NCBI GenBank assembly: GCA_003130845.1
Contig: QEXW01000022.1
Location: 22,313-86,312, forward strand
From: Anaerolineae bacterium
GTDB lineage: Bacteria > Chloroflexota > Anaerolineae > Anaerolineales > Villigracilaceae
Direction: 5' to 3'
DNA: 64,000 bases
Position numbers and translations under genes: made by a program. The notes below the pieces were generated by a model. The model did no database searches. It was not told the origin of the DNA and saw nothing but the letters and a program-made list of their open reading frames with translations. This document shows, in pieces, positions 1 through 8,037 of the stretch; the stretch's first letter is position 1, and every line of letters starts with the position of its first letter.

Positions 1-491
1 TCTGCCTTGGAGGCCAGCGAAATCCACATCTTTTCTCCATTCAGAACATAGAAATCGCCCTCGCGGCGGGCCGAAGTCTGCATGGCAGCCACATCAGACC
101 CCATGCCCGGCTCGGTAAATGCCCCGCAACCAAGTTTTTCTCCGGCGGCCAATGGCTTGAGCCAGCGCTGTTTTTGCTCTTCGGTCCCCCATTGAAACAG
201 CGTCATACCGCATAAGCCCGTATGCACCGACATCGCCACGCGCAAATGGGTATCTACCGCTTCGAGTTCCTCGCAAGCCAAGCCAAGCGAGAGATAATCC
301 ATGCCCTGTCCGCCATAGCGCACCGGAAAACATAAGCCAAGAATGCCTAATTCAGCCATGCGCTGCAACGAATGCGGCAAAGGTTCGGCTTTGCGATCAT
401 ACTCCTTGATGACAGGCGCAATTTCGCGTCGTGCAAAATCACGCACCATCTTCTGAACCATCTCGTGTTCTTGAGAAAGGGAAAAATCCAT
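1..491 (-). CDS. Acyl-CoA dehydrogenase, N-terminal part (runs off the window)
   Basis: The 163 visible residues match the N-terminal helical domain and start of the middle domain of FAD-dependent acyl-CoA dehydrogenases, which make the alpha,beta double bond in fatty-acid or branched amino-acid oxidation. Visible signatures are the opening MDFSLSQEHEMV, the stretch GCGAFTEPGMGSD (flavin/substrate loop) and NGEKMWIS. The catalytic Glu would lie in the missing part. The start is the ATG at 491, preceded by a strong AAGGAG. A TATAAT box and a TetR-type palindrome lie directly upstream, so expression is probably induced by an acyl-CoA-type ligand. The exact substrate cannot be told from this fragment. 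Confidence 0.93.
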   Translation of the reverse strand, partial: MDFSLSQEHEMVQKMVRDFARREIAPVIKEYDRKAEPLPHSLQRMAELGILGLCFPVRYGGQGMDYLSLGLACEELEAVDTHLRVAMSVHTGLCGMTLFQWGTEEQKQRWLKPLAAGEKLGCGAFTEPGMGSDVAAMQTSARREGDFYVLNGEKMWISLASKA

Positions 492-507
492 GCAGTCTCC
501 TTGTTAT

Positions 508-538
508 ATTATACCAAACCTACCGAACGGTTGGTAGG
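508..538 (-). promoter_or_regulatory. Promoter -10 and TetR-type operator of the acyl-CoA dehydrogenase gene
   Basis: On the minus strand TATAAT (508-513) stands 16 bases before the start codon. Immediately upstream, 516-538 reads AAAC-N2-ACCG-N2-CGGT-N2-GTAG on the plus strand, which fits the general TetR-family operator layout (ACCG-N2-CGGT core with flanking AC/GT). The site covers the promoter spacer, so binding should repress. No tetR gene is in the window. Confidence 0.65.
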
Positions 539-627
539 CTCAGAATCGCATTCGACTTCAATTTTAACCAGCAAATTATATACACAGGAATTTAGTACCA
601 GATAAGCGCGATTTGTTAAGATTCGAG

Positions 628-633
628 TATAAT
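628..633 (+). promoter_or_regulatory. Candidate -10 box for the OmpR-like regulator
   Basis: TATAAT lies 79 bases before the ATG at 713. No convincing -35 hexamer is seen 16-18 bases upstream. The rest of the 492-703 gap holds nothing else I recognise. Confidence 0.4.
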
Positions 634-712
634 TTTAAAGCACTCTGGCAGCGTTAGCCCCAGCACCATTTGCTGCCTGGTTGAAGTCAACACGCGGCAG
701 GTAGTGAGGAGA

Positions 713-1372
713 ATGACCAACGCCATAATTTTGATGGTAGAAGGAAAGAAATCGGACCGACCTTCTTTTGCGCAACAACTGCAAAAGAAGGGTTTTGAGG
801 TTGTGGTCGCATCCAGCGGGGCAGAAGCGGTTGCCCGCCTGCCAGAAATCGGCCCCGACCTTGCCATTGTCAATGCCGCTTCGCTTGGCTCGACAGGTGT
901 CCGCATCTGTCAATCCTTACGCAACCAACAAGAAGAGCCGCTACCGGTGGTGCTGATTTTAGATAGCGAAAAAACTGTCGAAAAAACAACAGCAGATGCC
1001 ATTATCCACCTGCCGTTCACAATCCAAAAGTTACTCAACCGCATCAAACCGTTCTTACCCGGAGATGGCAACCAGATTATTCACGCAGGGCCAATCCGCT
1101 TGGACCTAGAGCATCGCCGCGTGAAATGCCTCGCCCGCCATGCACGCTTAACGCCCCGCCTGACCACCCTGCTACAAATTTTGCTTCAACATCGTGGCGA
1201 AGTCGTCGAACGCGAAGAATTATTCAAAAAAGTGTGGGACACCAACTATACCGGAGACACACGCACGCTGGATGTTCACATCTCCTGGCTGCGTCGCGCG
1301 ATCGAGATGGACCCCGACCATCCACGCTTTTTGCACACCGTGCGGGGGGTGGGTTACCGGCTAGATGTTTGA
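713..1372 (+). CDS. OmpR/PhoB-like regulator with a degenerate, Asp-less receiver
   Basis: The C-terminal ~95 residues are a clear OmpR-type winged-helix DNA-binding domain (LTPRLTTLLQILLQHRGEVV, then TLDVHISWLRRAIE and TVRGVGYRL). The N-terminal ~110 residues have the length and strand/helix pattern of a receiver, but the key residues are gone. The acidic pair after strand 1 reads EG, the phospho-acceptor position is Asn54 (context DLAIVN), and the usual KPF is LPF. Phosphorylation at the normal site is therefore unlikely, and control may be by ligand, partner or abundance. The ATG at 713 places the Asn at the canonical position 54. A GTG at 704 is an alternative start. No kinase is adjacent. 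Confidence 0.85.
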   Translation: MTNAIILMVEGKKSDRPSFAQQLQKKGFEVVVASSGAEAVARLPEIGPDLAIVNAASLGSTGVRICQSLRNQQEEPLPVVLILDSEKTVEKTTADAIIHLPFTIQKLLNRIKPFLPGDGNQIIHAGPIRLDLEHRRVKCLARHARLTPRLTTLLQILLQHRGEVVEREELFKKVWDTNYTGDTRTLDVHISWLRRAIEMDPDHPRFLHTVRGVGYRLDV

Positions 1373-1383
1373 GCGCATTCGGG

Positions 1384-1389
1384 TATAAT
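1384..1389 (+). promoter_or_regulatory. -10 box of a probable leaderless promoter (ricT)
   Basis: TATAAT ends 8 bases before the ATG at 1398. This places the transcription start at or next to the start codon, and there is no Shine-Dalgarno sequence. Confidence 0.6.
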
Positions 1390-1397
1390 CCCCCTCT

Positions 1398-2339
1398 ATG
1401 CAACCGAATATCGTTGGAATTCGCTTTAGCAAAGTAGGAAAAATCTATCATTTTGATGCTTCTTCCATGCCAGATTTGCAGGTGGGAGAGCATGTCATCG
1501 TAGATACCTCGCGCGGACGGCAAATCGGCGAGGTCATTCAACGCATTGAAAACCCGCCCCCGCCCCCCGATGGCGCCTGGAAGCCCGTCGAACGACGTGC
1601 GACCGCAGCCGATTTAGTGTTGCGCCAACAGTGGCAGCAAAAACAAGTCGCAGCCATGGTGGAATGCCGTGCGCGCGCCGCAGAGCTGCAACTGGAAGGG
1701 GTCAAAATCATTGCTGCGGAGTATTCTTTTGATGGCTCGCGCCTGGCGTTCATGTTCAGCACCGAAAGCGAAGACAAAGTGGACTTAAAGACCCTGCGCA
1801 AAGACATGCAGCGTCTTTACCCCGATACACAAGTTGAAATGCGCCAGATTGGACCGCGCGATGTCGCCAAATTGCTGGGTGGCATGGGCGCGTGCGGCCT
1901 GGAAACGCGATGCTGTTCCAAATTCCTGACCGAATTCAGCCCAATTTCCATCAAAATGGCCAAAGAGCAGGGCATTTCGCTTACCCCAAGCGAAATTACC
2001 GGCATGTGTGGGCGCCTGCGGTGTTGTCTCATCTACGAATATGAACAATATGTGGCGGCGCGCAAAGAATTGCCCAAACGCAACAAGCGCGTGGTTACCC
2101 CTGATGGTGAGGGCAAAGTCGTGGATGTCTTTCCACTGCGCAATGTTGTCCTGGTCGAACTCGACCCCAAACCTGGAGATCGCCCGCTGCAAGACAGACC
2201 CATCGCACGTGAGTATCATCGCGATTTGCTCGAACCTTGGGACGAGCTCGAAGCCCTGCGCCGCAAATCACAAGCCCCTTGCGACCGACACGAAAATGGC
2301 GGCTGTGAGTGCGGAAACAGCACAAAACGTCCATCTTAG
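1398..2339 (+). CDS. ricT: PSP1-domain regulatory iron-sulfur protein RicT (YaaT)
   Basis: This 313-residue protein carries the PSP1 domain. Family signatures are the opening NIVGIRF, GGMGACGLETRCCSKFL, KMAKEQG, and TGMCGRLRCCLIYEYE, with paired cysteines typical of RicT. In Bacillus, RicT forms the Y-complex with RicA and RicF, binds [4Fe-4S] clusters and assists RNase Y in mRNA maturation. That role is family knowledge, not shown here. The C-terminal tail has three more Cys (a CDRHENGGCEC cluster), which may be a further metal site. It starts 25 bases after the regulator gene but has its own promoter. Confidence 0.9.
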   Translation: MQPNIVGIRFSKVGKIYHFDASSMPDLQVGEHVIVDTSRGRQIGEVIQRIENPPPPPDGAWKPVERRATAADLVLRQQWQQKQVAAMVECRARAAELQLEGVKIIAAEYSFDGSRLAFMFSTESEDKVDLKTLRKDMQRLYPDTQVEMRQIGPRDVAKLLGGMGACGLETRCCSKFLTEFSPISIKMAKEQGISLTPSEITGMCGRLRCCLIYEYEQYVAARKELPKRNKRVVTPDGEGKVVDVFPLRNVVLVELDPKPGDRPLQDRPIAREYHRDLLEPWDELEALRRKSQAPCDRHENGGCECGNSTKRPS

Positions 2340-2366
2340 TTCCCCTGGCTTTTATGCAAAAATCTT

Positions 2367-3089
2367 ATGGAAAACCCTGGCACTTGGGACTCGCCACAAC
2401 GCATCTTGGCCATTCTGGCACATCCCGATGACCCGGAATTCTTCTGCGGCGCAACTCTGGCACAATGGGCGCAGGCTGGGCATGAAATCATCTACTATCT
2501 GCTCACTTGTGGCGATAAAGGTCGTAACGAGCACAACCGCCATATCCCTGGAGATGAACTATGCGCACTGCGACATGCAGAACAACGCGCCGCAGCACAA
2601 GTGATTGGCGTCAAAGAAGTTCACTTCCTAGATAAAGAAGATGGGTACCTTGTCCCGGATTTAACCTTACGCCGTGAAATGGTGCGCGTGATTCGCCGTT
2701 TCCGCCCTGATGTATTGGTGACATGCGACCCGCAGTATCTCTTTTCCCCTTTCGGAATCAACCACCCCGACCATCGTGCTGCCGGTCAGGCTGTGCTGGA
2801 TGCGGTTTTCCCCGCTGCCGGCAATGAACTCTACTTTCCTGAGCTGCTCGCCGAGGGCCTAGCACCACACACGCCGCGCGAAGTATGGGTTTCACTCACC
2901 GGACAGCCCAACGTGACCCTCGACGTGACCGATTTTTGGGAGACCAAAATTCGCGCCCTCAAAGAACATCAAACCCAAATTGGCGACCCCGCCAAACTCG
3001 AAGAGCGCATGCGCAGCCGCCGGACCGAAGATTCCACACCAGAACAGCCTCGTTACGAGGAAAAATTCCGCGTGATTCGCTACGCGTAA
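2367..3089 (+). CDS. PIG-L family zinc-dependent N-deacetylase
   Basis: The 240-residue protein opens with the PIG-L/LmbE metal motif AHPDDPEF (residues about 16-23) and has the second metal motif HPDHRAAG near residue 134. Family members remove acetyl groups from N-acetylglucosaminyl conjugates, as in bacillithiol (BshB) or mycothiol synthesis or detoxification (Mca). The substrate is not identifiable here. The start at 2367 lacks a Shine-Dalgarno sequence and lies 27 bases after ricT. The gene probably forms a unit with the downstream amidohydrolase, 34 bases away. Confidence 0.9.
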   Translation: MENPGTWDSPQRILAILAHPDDPEFFCGATLAQWAQAGHEIIYYLLTCGDKGRNEHNRHIPGDELCALRHAEQRAAAQVIGVKEVHFLDKEDGYLVPDLTLRREMVRVIRRFRPDVLVTCDPQYLFSPFGINHPDHRAAGQAVLDAVFPAAGNELYFPELLAEGLAPHTPREVWVSLTGQPNVTLDVTDFWETKIRALKEHQTQIGDPAKLEERMRSRRTEDSTPEQPRYEEKFRVIRYA

Positions 3090-3123
3090 AACCGAACGCA
3101 AACCTGCCAGGAGCAACCCGACC

Positions 3124-4311
3124 ATGATTGATTTTCTGCACGAGGCCCAGCAACTCTTCCCTTACACCCAAGCGTTGCGCCGCGACTTTCACATGCACCC
3201 TGAATTGGGACATCAGGAAGTACGCACCGCAGGTATTGTAGCCAAGGAATTGCAATCGCTAGGGTTAGAAGTAACGACCGGCGTCGGCAAGACCGGCGTT
3301 GTGGCCATGATTGAAGGCAGCCAGCCCGGCCCGGTCATCTTGTTGCGCGCCGATATGGATGCGCTGCCCATTCACGAAGAAACCGGTGCCGAATACGCCT
3401 CGCGCACCCCGGGGGTGATGCACGCTTGCGGGCATGATGCGCACACCGCCATTTTGCTCACCGCGGCCCGGCTGTTGCATACAATCCGACATGAACTGCC
3501 CGGCTCTGTCAAACTCGTCTTTCAACCCGCCGAGGAGGGCATGGGCGGGGCCGAGGGCATGATTGCTGATGGCGTGCTGGACAACCCAAAAGTAGATGTA
3601 ACCCTGGGCTTGCATATCTGGAATGAACAACCGCTTGGCTGGTTGGGGCTAGCCGCTGGGCCAACCATGGCCGGGACAGAAATTTTCAAACTTCGTATCA
3701 AAGGCAAAGGGGGCCATGGGGCGATTCCGAACCTGGCAGTGGACCCCATCCTAGCCGGAGCGCACGTCGTTAACGCACTGCAAAGCATCGTTGCCCGCAA
3801 CACCCCTCCACTCAAAGCGGCTGTGGTCAGCGTCACCACCTTTCACGGTGGCGAGGCGTTCAACGTCATCCCCCCGCAGGTCGAACTGACCGGCACCATT
3901 CGGACCTTTGACCTGGAAATACGAGAGATGGTCTTACGCCGCTTTGATGAGATTGTGCAAGGCGTAGCACACGCTATGGGGTGCCAGGTAGAAAGCCAGC
4001 ATACCCGCATGACCCCCGCCCTCATCAACGACGCACAAGCCGCACAGGTGGCGCAAGAAACCGCCCGGCATCTGCTGCCTGATAGCCAGATTGAGACGAA
4101 CGGGCCATTTACGATGGGTGGCGAAGACTTTGCCTACATGATGGAAAAAGTGCCTGGCTTGTTCATGTTTGTCGGCTCAGCCAACCCGCAAAAAGGGTTA
4201 GATTACGGTCACCATCACCCTAAATTTGATTTTGACGAAGCAGCCATGCCTCGCGCTGCAGCGCTGATGGCAGCAACTGCCATTGAGCTACTTCGCAAGC
4301 ATAGCTTGTAA
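3124..4311 (+). CDS. M20 family metal-dependent amidohydrolase
   Basis: This 395-residue protein has the M20D layout. RRDFHMHPELG is near the start, LRADMDALPIHEETG is around residue 80, the metal-binding MHACGHDAHTA is near 99, PAEEGMGGAEGMI is near 138, and MGGEDFAYMM is near 338. Such enzymes hydrolyse N-acyl amino acids, indole-acetyl amino acids or hippurate-like substrates. A lid/dimerisation domain is inserted around residues 180-290. The start has a good AGGAG. The family is certain but the substrate is unknown. Its position after a deacetylase suggests amide-bond salvage, which is an inference. Confidence 0.93.
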   Translation: MIDFLHEAQQLFPYTQALRRDFHMHPELGHQEVRTAGIVAKELQSLGLEVTTGVGKTGVVAMIEGSQPGPVILLRADMDALPIHEETGAEYASRTPGVMHACGHDAHTAILLTAARLLHTIRHELPGSVKLVFQPAEEGMGGAEGMIADGVLDNPKVDVTLGLHIWNEQPLGWLGLAAGPTMAGTEIFKLRIKGKGGHGAIPNLAVDPILAGAHVVNALQSIVARNTPPLKAAVVSVTTFHGGEAFNVIPPQVELTGTIRTFDLEIREMVLRRFDEIVQGVAHAMGCQVESQHTRMTPALINDAQAAQVAQETARHLLPDSQIETNGPFTMGGEDFAYMMEKVPGLFMFVGSANPQKGLDYGHHHPKFDFDEAAMPRAAALMAATAIELLRKHSL

Positions 4312-4330
4312 TCCGAACAAGTATCCCGCG

Positions 4331-5110
4331 CTATCGGCACCCCTGTATCGTTTGCCCATAACGCACCGACACCCCAACATCGTTGAATGATTCAATTTCA
4401 TACAGGTAACTCGCAGAACGAGGGGGGTAGTCTTTGTATTCCGTCAAATCGGCTTTGAGTTCCACCAACCGAATACCGTTACGATAGATACGATAGCCGG
4501 TTTCGCCAATTACATCTGGCCAGCGCAGTGTGACAGAAATACGACCCGTACATACTATTTCAGCCACAGTCAAACGAGAGGGGGCTTCTGGTAACGATTG
4601 AAAAGGAATAACCGGCAAAAAGGAAAAATCAATCGGGTCTTTTAAGGTAGCGGCATTCACCCAACAGTTTGTACCGGAGGTGCGCACCCACAGCCAAGAA
4701 CTATCTGGATTGCGGCCTTCGGCCACTGTGGAACGGTCTTTGAGAAAGTTGGTCACCTGGTTATAGTTGATAGAGGGCCCTAAACGACAATTGGCATTGG
4801 TATTAAAAATAACTGTGGGAAACGTAATCGGGGTGGGTGAGAGTGTGGGGGTGGGAGAAGGGACTTCGGTCGGTGTACTGGTTGCCACAGGCGGCAGCGG
4901 TGTGCTAGTGAAGGTCGGAAAAGAGGGCGTATCAGCCAGCCTGACAGGGGTTGTTGCTAAAGGCGTCAGCGAGGCAGTCGGTGAAACCGACAACAGCGTT
5001 GCCGTAGGCGGCCAGCCGGGCGTCGGGGGAAGTAAGTCTTGTGGAAGGTTACAAGCATTCAGCAGCAATAAAACGATCAAACCCGCCAAGATGGATATCT
5101 TGATGTTCAT
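4331..5110 (-). CDS. Surface lipoprotein with Thr/Pro linker, SH3-like and Fn3-like regions
   Basis: A signal peptide ends in the lipobox LLLNAC (Cys20), so the protein is probably a lipoprotein on the outer face of the membrane. Residues ~28-98 are a Thr/Pro/Ser-rich spacer. Residues ~98-155 (NCRLGPSINYNQV ... WLWVRTS) resemble a bacterial SH3 domain, and ~175-258 resemble a fibronectin-type-III-like beta-sandwich (RWPDVIGETGYRIYRNG). The function is unknown. Binding to peptidoglycan or polymers is a guess from the SH3-like part. The start has GGAG. It faces the M20 gene, with a 19-base gap between the two 3' ends. Confidence 0.8.
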   Translation of the reverse strand: MNIKISILAGLIVLLLLNACNLPQDLLPPTPGWPPTATLLSVSPTASLTPLATTPVRLADTPSFPTFTSTPLPPVATSTPTEVPSPTPTLSPTPITFPTVIFNTNANCRLGPSINYNQVTNFLKDRSTVAEGRNPDSSWLWVRTSGTNCWVNAATLKDPIDFSFLPVIPFQSLPEAPSRLTVAEIVCTGRISVTLRWPDVIGETGYRIYRNGIRLVELKADLTEYKDYPPRSASYLYEIESFNDVGVSVRYGQTIQGCR

Positions 5111-5179
5111 AACACGACTCCGGGATTTCTCAGAACGAACGACAAGCCTTTATTGAAAGTTTACCAGAAATTCGCGTAT

Positions 5180-5206
5180 AAAAACCGCCGGGGTGATGCC
5201 CGGCGG
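5180..5206 (-). terminator. Rho-independent terminator of the HhH protein gene
   Basis: CCGCCGGG (5185-5192) pairs with CCCGGCGG (5199-5206) around a 6-base loop. On the minus strand the stem is followed by five T (5180-5184). It lies 23 bases past the stop codon of the gene at 5229. Confidence 0.8.
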
Positions 5207-5228
5207 CTGTGATAGAGCAACCCAATCT

Positions 5229-5777
5229 CTAGTTTGGCTTGCGCCCGCCTTTCAGGGTTTCTTGCAATTTTTTCAGGCCTTCCATATCCCCTTTCGCAGC
5301 CAGTGCGGCTTGTTCCACCCAGCCCGCCGGTTCCATGTACTTGTATCCGGCGGTATCTAGGGCCTGACGCAATGTGGCCAGGTCGGCCTCGGCCAGTTGC
5401 TGGAAGGTGGTAATGCCAATCCCTGCGAGAAGTTTAGCCACTTTTGGCCCAATGCCTTCGAGCGTGGTCAAATCATCCGGCTGTGTAGCACCTGTTGGCG
5501 CGGGAGCGGCAGGCGGTTCGGCTGCCGCAGGGGCGGTGGTTTCGGTGGATGAAGCAGCCAAGGGCGGTTCGGAAGATGGTTCGGCTGGGTGGTGACCGCT
5601 TTCATCCGCCCCGTGGGCCTCATGGGCGGGTTCTTCTGCTGATTTCAACCAACCCTTCTGACTCACCCACCATCCCAAGAAAACCATGATGAAGAAGATA
5701 ACAAGCGCAACCCAAACCAGCCAACCCAAGCCGCCTTCGTTGCCTCCCTCAGCAAATAATCCAATTGAATAATACAT
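5229..5777 (-). CDS. Membrane-anchored protein with C-terminal helix-hairpin-helix domain
   Basis: The 182-residue protein has one N-terminal membrane segment (about residues 20-40, WLVWVALVIFFIMVFLGWWV), an Ala/Pro/Glu/His-rich spacer (45-100), and a helix-hairpin-helix unit, DDLTTLEGIGPKVAKLLAGI, at about 102-121, followed by a second helical pair. The HhH part resembles that at the end of some ribosomal L21-associated and NADH-dehydrogenase-linked proteins, where it may bind DNA or protein. No catalytic motif is seen. The ATG has an ideal AGGAGG. The gene is monocistronic with its own terminator and diverges from ybaK. Confidence 0.75.
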   Translation of the reverse strand: MYYSIGLFAEGGNEGGLGWLVWVALVIFFIMVFLGWWVSQKGWLKSAEEPAHEAHGADESGHHPAEPSSEPPLAASSTETTAPAAAEPPAAPAPTGATQPDDLTTLEGIGPKVAKLLAGIGITTFQQLAEADLATLRQALDTAGYKYMEPAGWVEQAALAAKGDMEGLKKLQETLKGGRKPN

Positions 5778-5838
5778 GCCTGCCTCCTTATTGGTTTTGG
5801 TTTAAGGTATTTTATCGCAAGATGAGCGCACAATGTGA

Positions 5839-5844
5839 TATAGT
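5839..5844 (+). promoter_or_regulatory. -10 box of a probable leaderless promoter (ybaK-like gene)
   Basis: TATAGT ends exactly 7 bases before the ATG at 5852. No Shine-Dalgarno sequence is present. Confidence 0.5.
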
Positions 5845-5851
5845 TTTCCGC

Positions 5852-6364
5852 ATGTCGAAATTGCCGCCCGTTGCAAACGTTCTGACCGCCCTGGGCATTC
5901 CACACCGCATTTTTCGCCATGCCGGCCCCGTCACTTCGCTGGAGCAAGCTGCCCAAGAACGGGGGCAAACACCGGAGCAGGTGATACGCAGTATCGTGTT
6001 CCGGCTGGGAGAAGGTCGCTTCGTGATGGTGCTGGCCGCCGGGCGGGCGCAAATCTCTTGGCCGGCACTGCGGGCCTATCTGGGGCAATCTCGCCTGACG
6101 CTGGCAAGTGAAGCCGAAGTGCTACAAGTGACCGGCTACCGTATCGGCACGGTCACGCCAATTGGCTTGCCGGCCCCGCTGCGAATTCTGGCGGATGAAG
6201 CCGTCTTCCAACGCGAGGAAATCTCGCTCGGTTCAGGAGAGCCAAACGTGGGGGTGATTATGAAAGCCGCTGACCTGCGGCGGGTACTGGGTACGGTGGA
6301 AGTGGGGCAGTTCGTTCAAACCACCGGAGACGAAGCCGCCAAGAACGCTTCCACCTCGGCATAG
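5852..6364 (+). CDS. ybaK: YbaK/ProX-family aminoacyl-tRNA deacylase-like protein
   Basis: This 170-residue protein matches the YbaK/EbsC fold in its size, in the opening VANVLTALGIPHRIFRHAG, in VIRSIVFRLGEGRFVMVLAAG, and in GYRIGTVTPIGLP (the conserved G-x-x-P-G/T-x-x-P-G loop). Family members free-stand and hydrolyse mischarged Cys- or Ala-tRNA, usually Cys-tRNAPro. I chose the ATG at 5852 because of the -10 box 7 bases upstream. The ATG at 5822 is an alternative. The last 49 bases overlap the 3' end of the opposing enzyme I gene. Confidence 0.85.
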   Translation: MSKLPPVANVLTALGIPHRIFRHAGPVTSLEQAAQERGQTPEQVIRSIVFRLGEGRFVMVLAAGRAQISWPALRAYLGQSRLTLASEAEVLQVTGYRIGTVTPIGLPAPLRILADEAVFQREEISLGSGEPNVGVIMKAADLRRVLGTVEVGQFVQTTGDEAAKNASTSA

Positions 6365-8031
6365 CCGGGCAGTGTCAGCGCGGTTTGGGCCAGTTGGCGG
6401 CAGGTTTCCAGGTCACAGGTGCGGATGAGCGCTTTGGCATGAGGGATAAGCGCCGGGGCCATACTGAACTCATCCAGCCCCAACCCCAGTAGGAGCGGAA
6501 TAGCACGGGAATCTCCCGCCATTTCTCCACACATCCCCACCCAAATGCCAGCCCGGTGACCTTCCTCGATGACGCGCGCAATCAGCCGCAGGACGGCCGG
6601 GTCGAGCGCGTTGGAAAGATGCGCCACCCGCTTATTGGTACGCTCCACTGCCAGGGTATACTGGGTCAGATCGTTCGTGCCAATGCTGAAGAAATCCACC
6701 ACCTTGGCCAGCGCATCGGCCATCAGCGCGGCGGAGGGGATTTCGACCATGATGCCGACCTGAATCCGCTCGCCAAACGCCAGCCCCTTTTGCCGAAGTT
6801 CCTCGCGGGCTTCTTCCAGCAAGGCACGCGCCTGCTGCACTTCTTTCACCGTTGCAATCATCGGGAACATGATGCGGATGTCGTGTCCAAGGGCGGCACG
6901 CAGGATGGCACGCAACTGGGTCTTGAAAAATTCGGGGGTATCCAGGCACATGCGTATCGCCCGCCAGCCGAGGAAGGGGTTTTCTTCTTTTCCCAAATCA
7001 ATGTATGGCAATTCTTTGTCGCCACCCACATCCAGGGTGCGAATGACAACCGGACGTTGACCCATCACATCGAAAATGGCCTTGTAAGCGTGGTATTGCT
7101 CTTCTTCGTCCGGCGCGGTCTGGCGGTCGAGGTAAAGAAATTCGGTGCGGAGCAGGCCAATGCCTTCGGCGCCCCATTCGACGGCGTGACGGGCATCGTC
7201 CAGGCTGCCCACATTGGCCACCACTTCGACCTGACGGCCATCGCGGGTAACGGCGGGTTCGGCAGCGTGGGCGCGTTCCTGCGCAGCGCGGTCGCGTTCC
7301 GCATGTTGGGCGCGCTCGAAGCGTTGCAGCGTCTCTTCATCCGGCGCAATCACCACCACGCCGTGATGCGCATCCAGAATCAGGAGGTCATTGGTTGCGA
7401 TGGAGAGAACGGCCTCGCCCGCTCCTACTACCGCCGGAATGCCCAACGCCTTGGCCAGGATGGCCGTGTGGGAGGTCGGGCCGCCTTCTGCCGTGCAAAA
7501 ACCGAGCAGACGGCTCTTATCGAGTAGGACGGTATCGGAGGGGGTCAAGTCGCGGGCAACCAGAATGGACGGCTGATGCAACGAGACATCCGGCTGGGGT
7601 TTGCCGAGCAAAATCCGCAAGCAGCGGCGCGCTACATCGCGAATATCGGCGGCGCGGGCGCGGAAATAGGCATCATCCAGGGCTTCCAGTTGTGCGGCGT
7701 AGCGCTCGGCGGTATCCATCAGGGCGCTTTCGGCGTTCCGGCTTTCCTGCAAAATGGCGGTTTGCATGGCCGCCTGCCACTCCGGGTCTTCCAGCATTTG
7801 TACATGCGCCTCGAAGATAGCGGCCTCTTCCGGGTGCAATTGGGCGGCGGCTTGCTGACCGATTTCCTGCAATTGGGTTCGCGCGGTTTGTAGCGCTGCC
7901 GTCATGCGCTGCCATTCGGCTGGCAAGTCGGCGGGCGTAGAAACCGAAAAGGACAGGTCTTCAGGCGCGAACACGCGCGCCGGGCCAATAGCAATGCCGG
8001 GCGAGGCTGCAATGCCCTGAATGGTTCTCAT
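6316..8031 (-). CDS. ptsI: PTS enzyme I (PEP-protein phosphotransferase)
   Basis: At 571 residues this is a full-length enzyme I. It takes phosphate from PEP and passes it to HPr. The phospho-His loop GGPTSHTAIL holds His188. The PEP-binding barrel shows LLRTEFLYLDR, the RTLDVGGDKE motif, GWRAIRMCLD, SIGTNDLTQYTLAVER, and the catalytic Cys in MCGEMAGD. It is the last gene of a nine-gene operon, 6 bases after ptsH, with GGAG from the end of ptsH serving as its ribosome site. Its 3' end overlaps the convergent ybaK-like gene. This appears to be the general PTS enzyme supplied together with a sugar-specific PTS. Confidence 0.97.
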   Translation of the reverse strand: MRTIQGIAASPGIAIGPARVFAPEDLSFSVSTPADLPAEWQRMTAALQTARTQLQEIGQQAAAQLHPEEAAIFEAHVQMLEDPEWQAAMQTAILQESRNAESALMDTAERYAAQLEALDDAYFRARAADIRDVARRCLRILLGKPQPDVSLHQPSILVARDLTPSDTVLLDKSRLLGFCTAEGGPTSHTAILAKALGIPAVVGAGEAVLSIATNDLLILDAHHGVVVIAPDEETLQRFERAQHAERDRAAQERAHAAEPAVTRDGRQVEVVANVGSLDDARHAVEWGAEGIGLLRTEFLYLDRQTAPDEEEQYHAYKAIFDVMGQRPVVIRTLDVGGDKELPYIDLGKEENPFLGWRAIRMCLDTPEFFKTQLRAILRAALGHDIRIMFPMIATVKEVQQARALLEEAREELRQKGLAFGERIQVGIMVEIPSAALMADALAKVVDFFSIGTNDLTQYTLAVERTNKRVAHLSNALDPAVLRLIARVIEEGHRAGIWVGMCGEMAGDSRAIPLLLGLGLDEFSMAPALIPHAKALIRTCDLETCRQLAQTALTLPGYAEVEAFLAASSPVV

Positions 8032-8037
8032 AGGCAG

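Noticed and set aside
6556..7527. A 323-codon plus-strand open frame inside enzyme I
   Set aside because: It is antisense to a full-length ptsI and has no recognisable domain or ribosome site.
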